Position numbers and translations under genes: made by a program | Origin: a candidate division WWE3 bacterium | GTDB taxonomy: Bacteria > Patescibacteriota > WWE3 > JAUXAW01 | Length of the DNA: 37,823 nt | Assembly (NCBI GenBank): GCA_030619715.1 | Contig: JAUXAW010000006.1 | Coordinates: forward strand, 1 to 37,823 | Direction: 5' to 3' | In this document: positions 8,918 through 17,152 of the stretch, piece by piece | How positions within the stretch are numbered: position 1 is the stretch's first letter | Layout of the letters: every line of letters begins with the position of its first letter | Notes under the pieces: model-generated | Told to the model about the DNA's origin: nothing | Databases searched by the model: none | What the model saw: only the letters and a program-made list of their open reading frames with translations

Positions 8918-9808
8918 TCACGGGACTGGGTTGTGGGTAACCCTCAAGAAGGTCGTTTGCCCCCAAAGAGGCTGAGCAAGTACCTCCACCTTGCAGCCTA
9001 AGCCGTTAAGCGCTTCCGCAATCTGATCGGATGACCAGAGCGGGAAGAGCTTCTTTAGCTCCAGACCATAGGGGATCATCCTCGTTAGGGCCTTCAGGGC
9101 CCGGATAACCTGAATTCCCGAGAGTTCCCTACGGACGAGGCCTTTGGCTAGGAACGGCATGAAGTGGACCATCAGCGAAGGTGGGCTGAACTTACCTGCT
9201 GTAAGCTGGTCGACTGTCAGGTCGCAAGCTCCAGCCTCAAAGGCCTGCTTCACAATCCTGACGATTGACTGCATCGGTAGGTAGAAAGCCCACCGAGCCA
9301 AAACCCTCGCTCGCCCTGCTTTAGCGATGGCCTCTACAGCAGACCCGGGTAAACCAACTAGCAGGTCGTGTTTAACGACAGTGCCAGCAAGTCCAAGGCG
9401 GTCCAGTTCCTTCCTTGCAGTAGTCACGGTCGCGGGGTGAGAATCCACCCCCACGTAGCCCGCTATCGTGGTGCTGGGTATGAACTGAGCCATCCAGGCC
9501 GCCCCACAGCCGAGGTCGATTACAACATCATTGGGTTCCAATGACATGAACCGAATGAGTTGATCCTCGAGCTTGAACATTCTAACGATGTCGTGGAACG
9601 ACCCACCTGGTGTCCCGGGACGTGCATGCCGCCACTCGGCCCAATTGTCCCAGAAGGCCGCGTGAGCTTCGGCTGCTTGCCCCCACACCGCTGCCTCAAC
9701 TGTTGGGTCCGTGCTCAGATCGTTCTCGAGCGCCCGACCCAATGGAAGTACTCCAGTTGTCAGTCCCTTCAGAACTTGTGCGGGTGCCAAGACCCTTACT
9801 GTTGCCAC
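8918..9808 (-). CDS. Class I SAM-dependent methyltransferase
   Basis: 296 aa from GTG at 9808 with RBS aaaggaggaggaga; motif I VVIDLGCGAAWMAQF; VGVDSHPATVTTARKEL. Confidence 0.8.
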   Translation of the reverse strand: MATVRVLAPAQVLKGLTTGVLPLGRALENDLSTDPTVEAAVWGQAAEAHAAFWDNWAEWRHARPGTPGGSFHDIVRMFKLEDQLIRFMSLEPNDVVIDLGCGAAWMAQFIPSTTIAGYVGVDSHPATVTTARKELDRLGLAGTVVKHDLLVGLPGSAVEAIAKAGRARVLARWAFYLPMQSIVRIVKQAFEAGACDLTVDQLTAGKFSPPSLMVHFMPFLAKGLVRRELSGIQVIRALKALTRMIPYGLELKKLFPLWSSDQIAEALNGLGCKVEVLAQPLWGQTTFLRVTHNPVP

Positions 9809-9891
9809 GTCTCTCCTCCTCCTTTAATGTGTTTTGGCCGGCGGTTTTGCCGGCGTTATAGGCCTCTCTGCCTCTTTCTCTTCATAGTAAG

Positions 9892-9920
9892 TTTATAGCA
9901 TAATTTCGGCTAAAAGTCAA
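9892..9920 (-). promoter_or_regulatory. Promoter for methyltransferase gene: TTGACT-17-TATAAA, extended -10 TGC
   Basis: agtcaa 9915-9920 and tttata 9892-9897 (reverse complement), spacer 17. Confidence 0.7.
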
Positions 9921-9958
9921 ACTCGCTACACCCCCAAAGATAAAAATTGCTACTTTTG

Positions 9959-9983
9959 GGAAAAGTCAAATTTTGGGCGGAGG
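9959..9983. repeat. 25-nt exact repeat, copy A (GGAAAAGTCAAATTTTGGGCGGAGG)
   Basis: Identical to 15281-15305; a 15-nt core recurs at 13092-13106. Confidence 0.9.
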
Positions 9984-10002
9984 GAAAAGGAGTCAAAAAA
10001 AG

Positions 10003-10038
10003 AAAAAAGGGACCGCTGGAATAGAACCAGTCAGTCCC
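10003..10038 (-). terminator. Intrinsic terminator downstream of the CHAP-domain gene
   Basis: Minus strand GGGAC-TGA-CTGG-ttctatt-CCAG-CG-GTCCC followed by TTTTTT. Confidence 0.8.
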
Positions 10039-10069
10039 CTGTTAGTCGGTCTCCCTATACTTCATTTCC

Positions 10070-11833
10070 TCACCCCTTTCTTACCCAAGGTAAGAAGATC
10101 CTGTATAGCATCTTTGGTGTTGGGGTGGGCGGCGGTGTGACCGTTACCGTCACCGTGTTTATTGGTGTCGCCGTTCCCGTCGGTGTCAGCGTCATCGTTG
10201 GTGTTGGCGACCAACCTTCTGGTGTCGCTGTTGGGTATAGTGTTGTCGTTGGGATTGCCGTTGCCGTCCCTTCCACTGGAGTAGCGATTGGTGTATTTGT
10301 TGGTGTTGACGTTGGTTGTGGCATAAACGGTGTTACCGTTATTGGGACGGGGGTTGGTGTAGCTAGACCACCTCCGGGAGTTGAGGTTGGGGTCGGTGTG
10401 TCGTCTGGCGAAACTGTTGGTGTATCTATCGGCGGTGGGGTGTTGGTGGAGGTAGGGCTTGGTGTAGGGGTGGGGGTATTTACCGGTTCGGGAACGACAT
10501 CAAAGCACTGGGTTTGACGGTAACCGTTGGCTGGTAGATCAAGCCACACCCCGTTCTGATCCAAGACCGGAATGTGCTCGATGCACCAAGTGGCCTCCCA
10601 CTCAAACGACCTACGGGCGGTAATGCTGACGGTTTCTCCCGGACCGACGGTGATATCGTGAGACGGGACGTTCCACGGTCCGGTCTGTTGGCCATCGTCA
10701 TAAGCATACCCCTGAGGTATGATCGTGTCGATGGTAATCGACTCACCTCCGTGGTTCTTGACCGCGTAACTGAAGGTTACTTCTTGATTCACCACAGGAT
10801 ACGCGGGTGAGACTACCAGGTCCGAGGCCTGCCGTAGATCGGCTGCGCCCGGAATTGGTGTGGCCGTTGGTGGTGGGGGCAAGGTTGGTGTTGGAGTTGG
10901 ATAGAGGTATTGAGACGGACACTCCTCGTCACCTAACACCAGCGCACCTTGGGCCCCACTGCCTCCCGAAGCAAGGACACAGAAAGTCACCTCCTGCTCG
11001 ACACATCCCGATTCGGTGCAGATGGGAATGAGCGGGAATTGTCTACTGTCTCCCGGAACGCGATAGCTCACCTGTTTGAGCGTCCACCATCCGACTTCGG
11101 TGAGGTTAGGCACCCAGTTATGGACTGTGAACAGAGCGTAGGCCCATTGACCAGCGGCGAAGGAGCGGCTGCATCCATCCGTACGGAGCCTTACCTCGTT
11201 CCCGAATGGTGAGGTGAAAAGGAAGTGGAACTCTGGGCAGACCCCGGCCTCTCCGTAGTTTTGGATGTCGATACCGAGCTGGAGTTGGTCCGTAGCGCAG
11301 ATGGGAGGCGGCGGCCAGACCTCGGTTGGGAGTAACTGCATCAAAAGATGCGTTCCCGCGGTTTTGTAGATGAAGCTGACGCCGTTCCGCGTCACGTCGC
11401 CTCGTCCCTCGTTGAAGCACAGCCCGCCCCAATGCATTTCGGAGACGGTAAAGCTTTCGCCTTGAACACTTTCTACATAGGCGACATGGCCAGGGTCGTC
11501 TATCTCTCCCAACCACCCTTCGTAGACGGCGATTGCTTCTTGGCGGGGGGTTTCCCCGACGATGAACCCCTCCCGTCTGGCAACGCTATCCCACTGTTCA
11601 GCATTGCCGAAGTCAACGTTGTCCGGTATATCCTGCCTCATGTAGGAAGCATACCAAGTACATTCCCCGCAGGTATAGGGATTGCCGGGGTCTTCGAAAT
11701 GCTTCCCTCCGCAATCACACACATCGTCCCCTGCTAGCACTAGTTGATGGGAAGTCGTCAACGACCCTGAACCAACAGCTAGCAGTACCAGCAACACCAT
11801 TGTTGCCACCAATAGAACTCGTAGCTTATTCAT
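10070..11833 (-). CDS. Secreted CHAP-domain (amidase/peptidase) protein with Thr/Pro-rich linker and short C-terminal hydrophobic motif
   Basis: 587 aa; signal peptide MNKLRVLLVATMVLLVLLAVGSG; CGECTWYASYMRQD...DPGHVAYVESV CHAP signature; long TPTPTPSPTST tract; ends YRIFLPWVRKG; RBS aaaggag. Confidence 0.85.
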   Translation of the reverse strand: MNKLRVLLVATMVLLVLLAVGSGSLTTSHQLVLAGDDVCDCGGKHFEDPGNPYTCGECTWYASYMRQDIPDNVDFGNAEQWDSVARREGFIVGETPRQEAIAVYEGWLGEIDDPGHVAYVESVQGESFTVSEMHWGGLCFNEGRGDVTRNGVSFIYKTAGTHLLMQLLPTEVWPPPPICATDQLQLGIDIQNYGEAGVCPEFHFLFTSPFGNEVRLRTDGCSRSFAAGQWAYALFTVHNWVPNLTEVGWWTLKQVSYRVPGDSRQFPLIPICTESGCVEQEVTFCVLASGGSGAQGALVLGDEECPSQYLYPTPTPTLPPPPTATPIPGAADLRQASDLVVSPAYPVVNQEVTFSYAVKNHGGESITIDTIIPQGYAYDDGQQTGPWNVPSHDITVGPGETVSITARRSFEWEATWCIEHIPVLDQNGVWLDLPANGYRQTQCFDVVPEPVNTPTPTPSPTSTNTPPPIDTPTVSPDDTPTPTSTPGGGLATPTPVPITVTPFMPQPTSTPTNTPIATPVEGTATAIPTTTLYPTATPEGWSPTPTMTLTPTGTATPINTVTVTVTPPPTPTPKMLYRIFLPWVRKG

Positions 11834-11944
11834 TTGTCTTTTCTCCTTTCTATTCTCTAGATTTTTGTTTTTGCTACGACCTCGACACTTTATGGCGTGT
11901 CAACCTTGTTGTCTTGTTAAGGTGCTGCGTATTTTGACAAATTA

Positions 11945-12625
11945 CTAAAAACCCATTGGAAATGTTGGTAATTTGTCAGGAATATTTTCTGTATTTTCAA
12001 ACTCAAAGGTTCTTAAAAAGTGTTCGTAGATATCCCAAAGGAGAGGGTTTTCGTTTTTGGGTGTGAAGTGTTCCAAAGTGAAAATATAGTCTCCTTTCTT
12101 CAAAACAGCCACTATTTTTGAGGGTGCCTGCTCAGAAGGTGAATAAACAATAAAAGCATTGTGGCCGGCCAACTTGGCGTTGGGTTTGGGCGGCAACGCC
12201 TCTGCGTTCGAGCTTAGTAATTCATAAAACTTACTGGACCAACCCATCAAACCAAGATCCGTTCTCATTGTATAAATAGTGATATAACCTTCTCCGGCTA
12301 CCCCAAACGAGATTTTAGCTCTCGCCACGTATTCCGGTGCGCCTGCCTTGCTTATATTTTCTTCTTCCACACCCCAAGTTGCTGGATACTCGACCGAGAA
12401 GCCATATTCTTTATTAATGTAGAGATTCCAATTAGGATCGTCCGTCGGCTCGGTGATTGGGGTTGGTTTTGGATCCTCGGCAACAGAGGGTTCCTGCGCC
12501 TCGGAGACCGATTGGTCTATATGCAGGTATCGGTAACCAACGTAAAAAGAGAGGATACCGCCCAAGACGAGTGCAGTAAGGACGGAGAAAACGGAAAGTT
12601 TGGCCTGCTTAGTCAGTTGAATGCT
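11945..12625 (-). CDS. Membrane-anchored protein with PsbP-like domain
   Basis: TM VFSVLTALVLGGILSFYVGY, then acidic/proline linker, then EYGFSVEYPATWGVEEE. Start chosen at MSIQLTK (internal Met of the 11945-12649 ORF). Confidence 0.65.
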   Translation of the reverse strand, partial: SIQLTKQAKLSVFSVLTALVLGGILSFYVGYRYLHIDQSVSEAQEPSVAEDPKPTPITEPTDDPNWNLYINKEYGFSVEYPATWGVEEENISKAGAPEYVARAKISFGVAGEGYITIYTMRTDLGLMGWSSKFYELLSSNAEALPPKPNAKLAGHNAFIVYSPSEQAPSKIVAVLKKGDYIFTLEHFTPKNENPLLWDIYEHFLRTFEFENTENIPDKLPTFPMGF

Positions 12626-12725
12626 CATCTTAGCTTCTTTATACCACAATGACCCATAAAATTACAAACCTGAGAAGCAAAATTCAAACAACAATGTCTG
12701 TTACCTGAATCCTACTTTCCAGATT

Positions 12726-12995
12726 TTACCAAAATGATGACCGAACGGACCGAGTTTTGGTAAACCCCAACTCACGTCCGTAAAACTTTCCCAATTGTGT
12801 GAGAAAATTTTCCTCGACCCCAAGCCAGTTATCCTCAATATGTTCAATCAGGGATTTTAGAAAGGGGGAATCTGGTGGTATAGACACTCTGTTCAGCTCC
12901 TTCTCAATCATACTTCTTGAAGGCTCCTCTAACTTAGTTTCTTTAATCGTGTGGAATATTTTTAATTCTCTCTCTCGATCGTAAACAAACTTCAT
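12726..12995 (-). CDS. Hypothetical protein (89 aa), possibly truncated
   Basis: ORF preceded by a good minus-strand promoter at 13070-13099; no recognisable family. Confidence 0.5.
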   Translation of the reverse strand: MKFVYDRERELKIFHTIKETKLEEPSRSMIEKELNRVSIPPDSPFLKSLIEHIEDNWLGVEENFLTQLGKFYGRELGFTKTRSVRSSFW

Positions 12996-13069
12996 TGGCT
13001 AATGGTGGTACGCGGTCTCTCACCTACCTTTCCTTTTAATTTGGCTTAGTGCCAGCCCCTTGTGACAAT

Positions 13070-13099
13070 GTTATACCATAATTTTCGAGGGAAAGTCAA
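13070..13099 (-). promoter_or_regulatory. Promoter TTGACT-18-TATAAC with extended -10 TGG
   Basis: agtcaa 13094-13099; gttata 13070-13075 on the reverse complement. Confidence 0.65.
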
Positions 13100-13261
13100 A
13101 TTTTGGATGTTTTTCATTTCATACTCATTTGGTGGCGACCGTCTGCTTTTAAGTATGAATTCTCCCTACAACCCCAACCCACAAACTAGAAATTTGATAT
13201 AATACGAGGCACGAGGAAATAGAGAGCAAAAGCAGGTAAAATAAGGGAAGGAGGTTGAGCA

Positions 13262-14314
13262 ATGAAAAAGGCTCTTTTACGACTGTTGGTGCTGGCTAGG
13301 CGCTTTTGGCGGATTTATGTCCGACCACCGGAGGAATCCAAGGTTTCCCTGGACCTTTCGGGTTTGCCAACGCTGAGCGAGAAAATCGCGGAGTGTGAAA
13401 CAAGTCCAGAGCCGAAGCAGGTGGCGGCACATCTCGAACGGCAGTTAGCCTTCGTCAGCTGTATGAAGGGACACGCTGTTCAAGCATTCGACTACTCCAA
13501 CGGCAAACTGGAGCTAGTCCGAGAATGGAGTTTTCCCGAGCAATGCGTCGAGGTCGAAGTCGTTGGTGATCTTTTGTTTGTCACCATGACCAATTTCGCC
13601 CGCGGACCGGGAGAAAAAAGTCGCCTGGCGATTGTTGACATCGATTCGGGAGAAGTGCTTTCGACGATTGACACCGGTGGCGAATGGAGCAAGGTGGCCA
13701 AACCACACCCCAACGGGTGCATGGTATTTGTCTCCAACTGGCATAGCCATGACTTGTCCGTAATGGATGTCAGCAACCCGCGCAATCCGTGTCTGCTTCA
13801 GACAGTGTCGTGTGGTGAATCACCTCGAGGAATTGATTTTACCGCCGACGGAACCTGTCTGGTGGCCGGCTTCTACTCCGCCCGAATCTACATCCTCAAA
13901 GAGAAGGGCGGACGCTGGGTGATAATGCATGAATCGCCTGAGTTTGAGCCTGAGGGTTACAGCGGCAATATGAGGGATCTTGTGATTGCTCCCGATGGCC
14001 ACCACGCCTGGGTCTCCAACTTGGGGAGGAATCTGGTCCACCGCTTCGACATCGAGCGTGGGGAAATCACCGACTCTATCTTGGTCGGACGCCATCCCAA
14101 CTCGATCCGCTTTTTGGATGGGGAAGGCAAAACGCTGCTTGTCTCGTGCCGCGAAGACGGCGTGGTCTGTTTTGTGGACACAGAGAAGCTGGAAGTAAAA
14201 GGAAAATCGGTCCTAACCGGAGTCAAGCCAATAGGTCTAGCCGTTGTCGACGACGGGTTCCTCGTCACAAACTTTGCTGATGGTGTACTAGAATACCACT
14301 CTCTAGGGGGTTGA
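13262..14314 (+). CDS. YncE/lactonase-like beta-propeller repeat protein
   Basis: 350 aa with repeated blades (LAIVDIDSGEVLSTIDTG, LSVMDVSNPRNPCLLQTV, SPRGIDFTADGTCLVAGF, LVIAPDGHHAWVSNLGRNLVHRFDIERG); RBS ggaaggaggttgagcaATG; TGATATAAT upstream. Confidence 0.75.
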   Translation: MKKALLRLLVLARRFWRIYVRPPEESKVSLDLSGLPTLSEKIAECETSPEPKQVAAHLERQLAFVSCMKGHAVQAFDYSNGKLELVREWSFPEQCVEVEVVGDLLFVTMTNFARGPGEKSRLAIVDIDSGEVLSTIDTGGEWSKVAKPHPNGCMVFVSNWHSHDLSVMDVSNPRNPCLLQTVSCGESPRGIDFTADGTCLVAGFYSARIYILKEKGGRWVIMHESPEFEPEGYSGNMRDLVIAPDGHHAWVSNLGRNLVHRFDIERGEITDSILVGRHPNSIRFLDGEGKTLLVSCREDGVVCFVDTEKLEVKGKSVLTGVKPIGLAVVDDGFLVTNFADGVLEYHSLGG

Positions 14315-14359
14315 AATTTTTCTCACAATATACTACCATCTCAAATAGGAGGTGCGAAG

Positions 14360-14515
14360 ATGGTCTCCAAAAAGCCCGCTACCAAAAAAAGAATTTACAA
14401 TCCTGTTACTAGAACCTACTACGAAGTGAGAGTTAGAAGCACGTCCGCTGGCAGGAAAGGGTCAATTCTCAAAAAATGGTCTCCCTCCTCCAAAAAATCT
14501 AGGAAGAAGAGATAG
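14360..14515 (+). CDS. Small highly basic protein (51 aa), upstream partner of PIN-domain gene
   Basis: ATG with RBS taggaggtgcgaag; MVSKKPATKKRIYNPVTRTYYEVRVRSTSAGRKGSILKKWSPSSKKSRKKR*. Below the ORF-track length cutoff; 6 bp separate its stop codon from the next ATG. Confidence 0.7.
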   Translation: MVSKKPATKKRIYNPVTRTYYEVRVRSTSAGRKGSILKKWSPSSKKSRKKR

Positions 14516-14521
14516 ATTCTC

Positions 14522-15163
14522 ATGCTGAAAGGGTCCTACTCGCTTTATCTCGACACCAATATTTGGATAGATTATCTCTGGTTTAAAAAAGTAGCTTTGG
14601 ACACAAAGTTCATACGAGATACAAGAAAAAGGCAGCTATCCGTCGAACTCATCACATTTCTCTCCGAGAAAAATTACAGAGTGGTAACTTCCCTCTTCCA
14701 CAACACCGAAATATCAACATGGTTCCGCGACTGGCTGCTTTTTAAACAGGCTCTTAGCAAAGGCTTTCACTTCGGCGATTTCCAAAGATATAAACGAAGT
14801 TTTAAGTTGTCTGAGAAGGAACGTGAGGAAGTTAGTTCATATTACAGTTGGATATCCGACCTTCCCTTTGTGGATTCTGTACAATTGAAAAATCTGAATG
14901 AAAAAGCCCTAGACGCTTTCTTCATACTAACTACCGATTACGGCGTTTGGTATATGGATGCTCTACACCTAATTGTGGCAATGATTGAAGGGTGCCGGTA
15001 CTTAATAACAGGAGACTTGGACTTTAAAGATAAAGCTAACCAATTCCTGAAGGATGAGGGGTTAATTCAAAATATTAAAATACTCTCAACTAAAGAATTT
15101 CTCAATATAATAGCCAAATCAAGGAGCAGAAAATCTAAAGACGTTAAGGTTGCACCTAAATGA
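14522..15163 (+). CDS. PIN-domain-like ribonuclease (putative toxin)
   Basis: 213 aa; N-terminal YLDTNIWIDYL; C-terminal WYMDALHLIVAMIEGCRYLITGDLDFKDKANQFL, typical PIN acidic positions. Confidence 0.75.
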   Translation: MLKGSYSLYLDTNIWIDYLWFKKVALDTKFIRDTRKRQLSVELITFLSEKNYRVVTSLFHNTEISTWFRDWLLFKQALSKGFHFGDFQRYKRSFKLSEKEREEVSSYYSWISDLPFVDSVQLKNLNEKALDAFFILTTDYGVWYMDALHLIVAMIEGCRYLITGDLDFKDKANQFLKDEGLIQNIKILSTKEFLNIIAKSRSRKSKDVKVAPK

Positions 15164-15262
15164 TGTTGCGTCCCCCCCCCTCCTTTCGTTTCATTGTTAC
15201 TCACCTCCATTTTCTATTTTCTACTTTTTCTACCTCTCCTTTCGAGCTTCTACGATGTCTAC

Positions 15263-15291
15263 CTTATAACAGTGTTGGGTGGAAAAGTCAA
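15263..15291 (-). promoter_or_regulatory. Promoter TTGACT-17-TATAAG with extended -10 TGT, directed antisense into the PIN gene
   Basis: agtcaa 15286-15291; cttata 15263-15268; spacer 17; followed on the minus strand by GGAGGTGAgtaacaATG at 15194. Confidence 0.6.
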
Positions 15292-15305
15292 ATTTTGGGC
15301 GGAGG
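15281..15305. repeat. 25-nt exact repeat, copy B
   Basis: Identical to 9959-9983; contains the -35 of the antisense promoter. Confidence 0.9.
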
Positions 15306-15376
15306 AAAGGAAAATAGAACGTTCGTCGAACATTCGAAGCACATACAAATAAAATATGTTAAAATCGTTCTCATCG

Positions 15377-16063
15377 ATGACTTTACCTTCTCACATCGCC
15401 ATCATTATGGACGGCAATCGGCGTTGGGCGCGGAAACACGGGAAAACGATTGCTGAAGGTCACCAGGCCGGTGCGGAGGCAACAGCCAAACTTGTTGACT
15501 ATTGCGAAGAATTGGGAGTCAAAACTCTAACCCTTTACACTCTCTCGACCGAAAATTGGAAGAAAAGAACCAAAAAAGAAGTCAAGGGCATTTTTAAACT
15601 CTTGATCCAAATCGTTAAAGAAAAAAAAGACGAGTACGCTAAGCGCGGCATCCGAATGACCGTCCTTGGTGATATTAACGAATTCCCTCAAAAAGTGCGT
15701 AAAGCGCTTAGAGAGATAGCGAAGGTTGTGATCAAAAACGAGACGATGCGGGTTAATCTGGCTCTAAATTATGGCGGAAGGGACGAGATTGTCCAGGCGG
15801 TGCAGAAAATTGTTCAAGAAGGACTCAAACCGGAAGAGGTCAACGAGGAAGTCATCGCCAACCATCTTTATACCAACAGTCAACCCGACCCCGACCTCAT
15901 TATCCGCCCCGGCGGCGAACAGCGTCTCTCCAATTTTTTACTCTGGCAAATGTCCTATTCCGAAATCTATTTTACCGACACCCTCTGGCCCGATTTTACC
16001 CCCAAGGAGCTCGACAAGGCCTTGGCGGAGTACGCAAAAAGGCAACGAAGGTTTGGGAAGTAG
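15377..16063 (+). CDS. uppS: Isoprenyl transferase (undecaprenyl diphosphate synthase family)
   Basis: MTLPSHIAIIMDGNRRWARKHG; IIRPGGEQRLSNFLLWQMSYSEIYF. An alternative start is 15356; extended -10 TGTTAAAAT at 15358-15365 favours a near-leaderless start at 15377. Confidence 0.93.
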   Translation: MTLPSHIAIIMDGNRRWARKHGKTIAEGHQAGAEATAKLVDYCEELGVKTLTLYTLSTENWKKRTKKEVKGIFKLLIQIVKEKKDEYAKRGIRMTVLGDINEFPQKVRKALREIAKVVIKNETMRVNLALNYGGRDEIVQAVQKIVQEGLKPEEVNEEVIANHLYTNSQPDPDLIIRPGGEQRLSNFLLWQMSYSEIYFTDTLWPDFTPKELDKALAEYAKRQRRFGK

Positions 16064-16115
16064 CTCTTTGGCTCTTAGCTAAGTGCTAGGTGCTAGGTGC
16101 TAAGTGCTAGGTGCT
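16061..16115. repeat. Heptad-type tandem repeat (GTGCTAG/GTGCTAA), locus 1
   Basis: tagctctttggctcttagctaagtgctaggtgctaggtgctaagtgctaggtgctgtcagctc. Confidence 0.85.
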
Positions 16116-17152
16116 GTCAGCTCCTTTTTCTCCTGACAATCTAGACAAAGAGTAATTGAGGGGTCAACTTTGAGACGGGCGGGGTCGATTGGTTTGCCGC
16201 ACTTTTCGCAAGCTCCGTATTTTCCCTTCTTCATCCGCGAAAGTGCTTGCTTGACCTGCGTCGAACGGACTTTAACGGCCTCGCGGATCGCAGCAAACCG
16301 CCGGTGACCAATTTCTTCCTCGGCCTCGGCGACCATCTCCGGGTTAGAGTGCGTCCGTCCCGGCTCGAACAGCGGGTCGTCTTCTTTTAATCTCTGCTGC
16401 TGTCGCTCTAACTTCCGCTTCTCGCGACGCAACTGTTTTTTGAATTTTTCCAAGGGAATCCTCGGAAACTTGATCCTCATCTTAAACTCCTTCAAATCCT
16501 CCCTTAAATCCCTCTTTGAGCCCTCATATACCCACCGCAATCCTACCACGCCCAAGATTAAAAACACAATCGACAAAACCTGATTCAAGTTCACGCCGAG
16601 AAAAAATGTTTTTTCGAGGCGGAAAAATTCGGCGAGGAATCGAACAAGAGAAGTAGTGATAAGATAAACTGCAACTTGAAACCCCACGGCAAACTCTCCC
16701 TTGCGGGTATAATTAAAAAGGATAAAGAGGATTAAAAAGGACAGGGATTCAAGTGGGTAAGTTGGCAACAAGCCGATCGCTTGGCCGAGGACTAAAGCGG
16801 GCACGGCCGTGTCCCAAATTTTTTTCAGGTCCCAATGATTATAATCAGCAAAAATCGAGCCGGTGATAAAACCGCCGACGAGGGCTCCGTACCAAAGCAT
16901 TCCCCCACCCTGCCAAACTTTGAAGAGTTGGAGGAGATTTTGCGTCGTTAGATTCTGTTCAAAAAGAAAATAGAAAACCCGACCGCCAACAATACCACCG
17001 ACGAGAGTGACAAGAACGAAGTCAAACAATGCCTCTTCCTCAAATTTCCTTCTTATCCCTTCGCGCCAGAAGAGATAGGACGAAGTAATAATCGCAATGA
17101 GAAGAAAAATTCCTTGTTTGTAAATTGTTATTGGACCTAAAGTAATCATCAA
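16100..17152 (-). CDS. Lgt-like membrane protein fused to C-terminal DksA/TraR-type C4 zinc finger
   Basis: N-terminus MMITLGPITIYKQGIFLLIAI... with Lgt-like TM layout (GGRVFYFLFE, GGGMLWYGALVGGF); C-terminus KGKYGACEKCGKPIDPARLKVDPSITLCLDCQ. Confidence 0.8.
   Translation of the reverse strand: MMITLGPITIYKQGIFLLIAIITSSYLFWREGIRRKFEEEALFDFVLVTLVGGIVGGRVFYFLFEQNLTTQNLLQLFKVWQGGGMLWYGALVGGFITGSIFADYNHWDLKKIWDTAVPALVLGQAIGLLPTYPLESLSFLILFILFNYTRKGEFAVGFQVAVYLITTSLVRFLAEFFRLEKTFFLGVNLNQVLSIVFLILGVVGLRWVYEGSKRDLREDLKEFKMRIKFPRIPLEKFKKQLRREKRKLERQQQRLKEDDPLFEPGRTHSNPEMVAEAEEEIGHRRFAAIREAVKVRSTQVKQALSRMKKGKYGACEKCGKPIDPARLKVDPSITLCLDCQEKKELTAPST

Noticed and set aside
10100-10500. Repetitive ggtgttggtgt tract as a possible CRISPR or satellite
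   Set aside because: Codes for a Thr/Pro linker in frame; no regular repeat-spacer structure.
10125-10517. Plus-strand 130-aa V/G-rich ORF
   Set aside because: Mirror frame of the Thr/Pro repeat tract of the CHAP protein.
12656-12995. Idea that the 89-aa ORF is a frameshifted longer gene
   Set aside because: The alternate frame after 12726 continues only about 12 codons before a stop, so there is no convincing extension; kept only as a low-confidence CDS.
15315-15340. acgttcgtcgaacattcg as a LexA/SOS box before uppS
   Set aside because: Palindromic (GTTCGTCGAAC), but spacing does not match the CGAAC-N4-GTTCG consensus.
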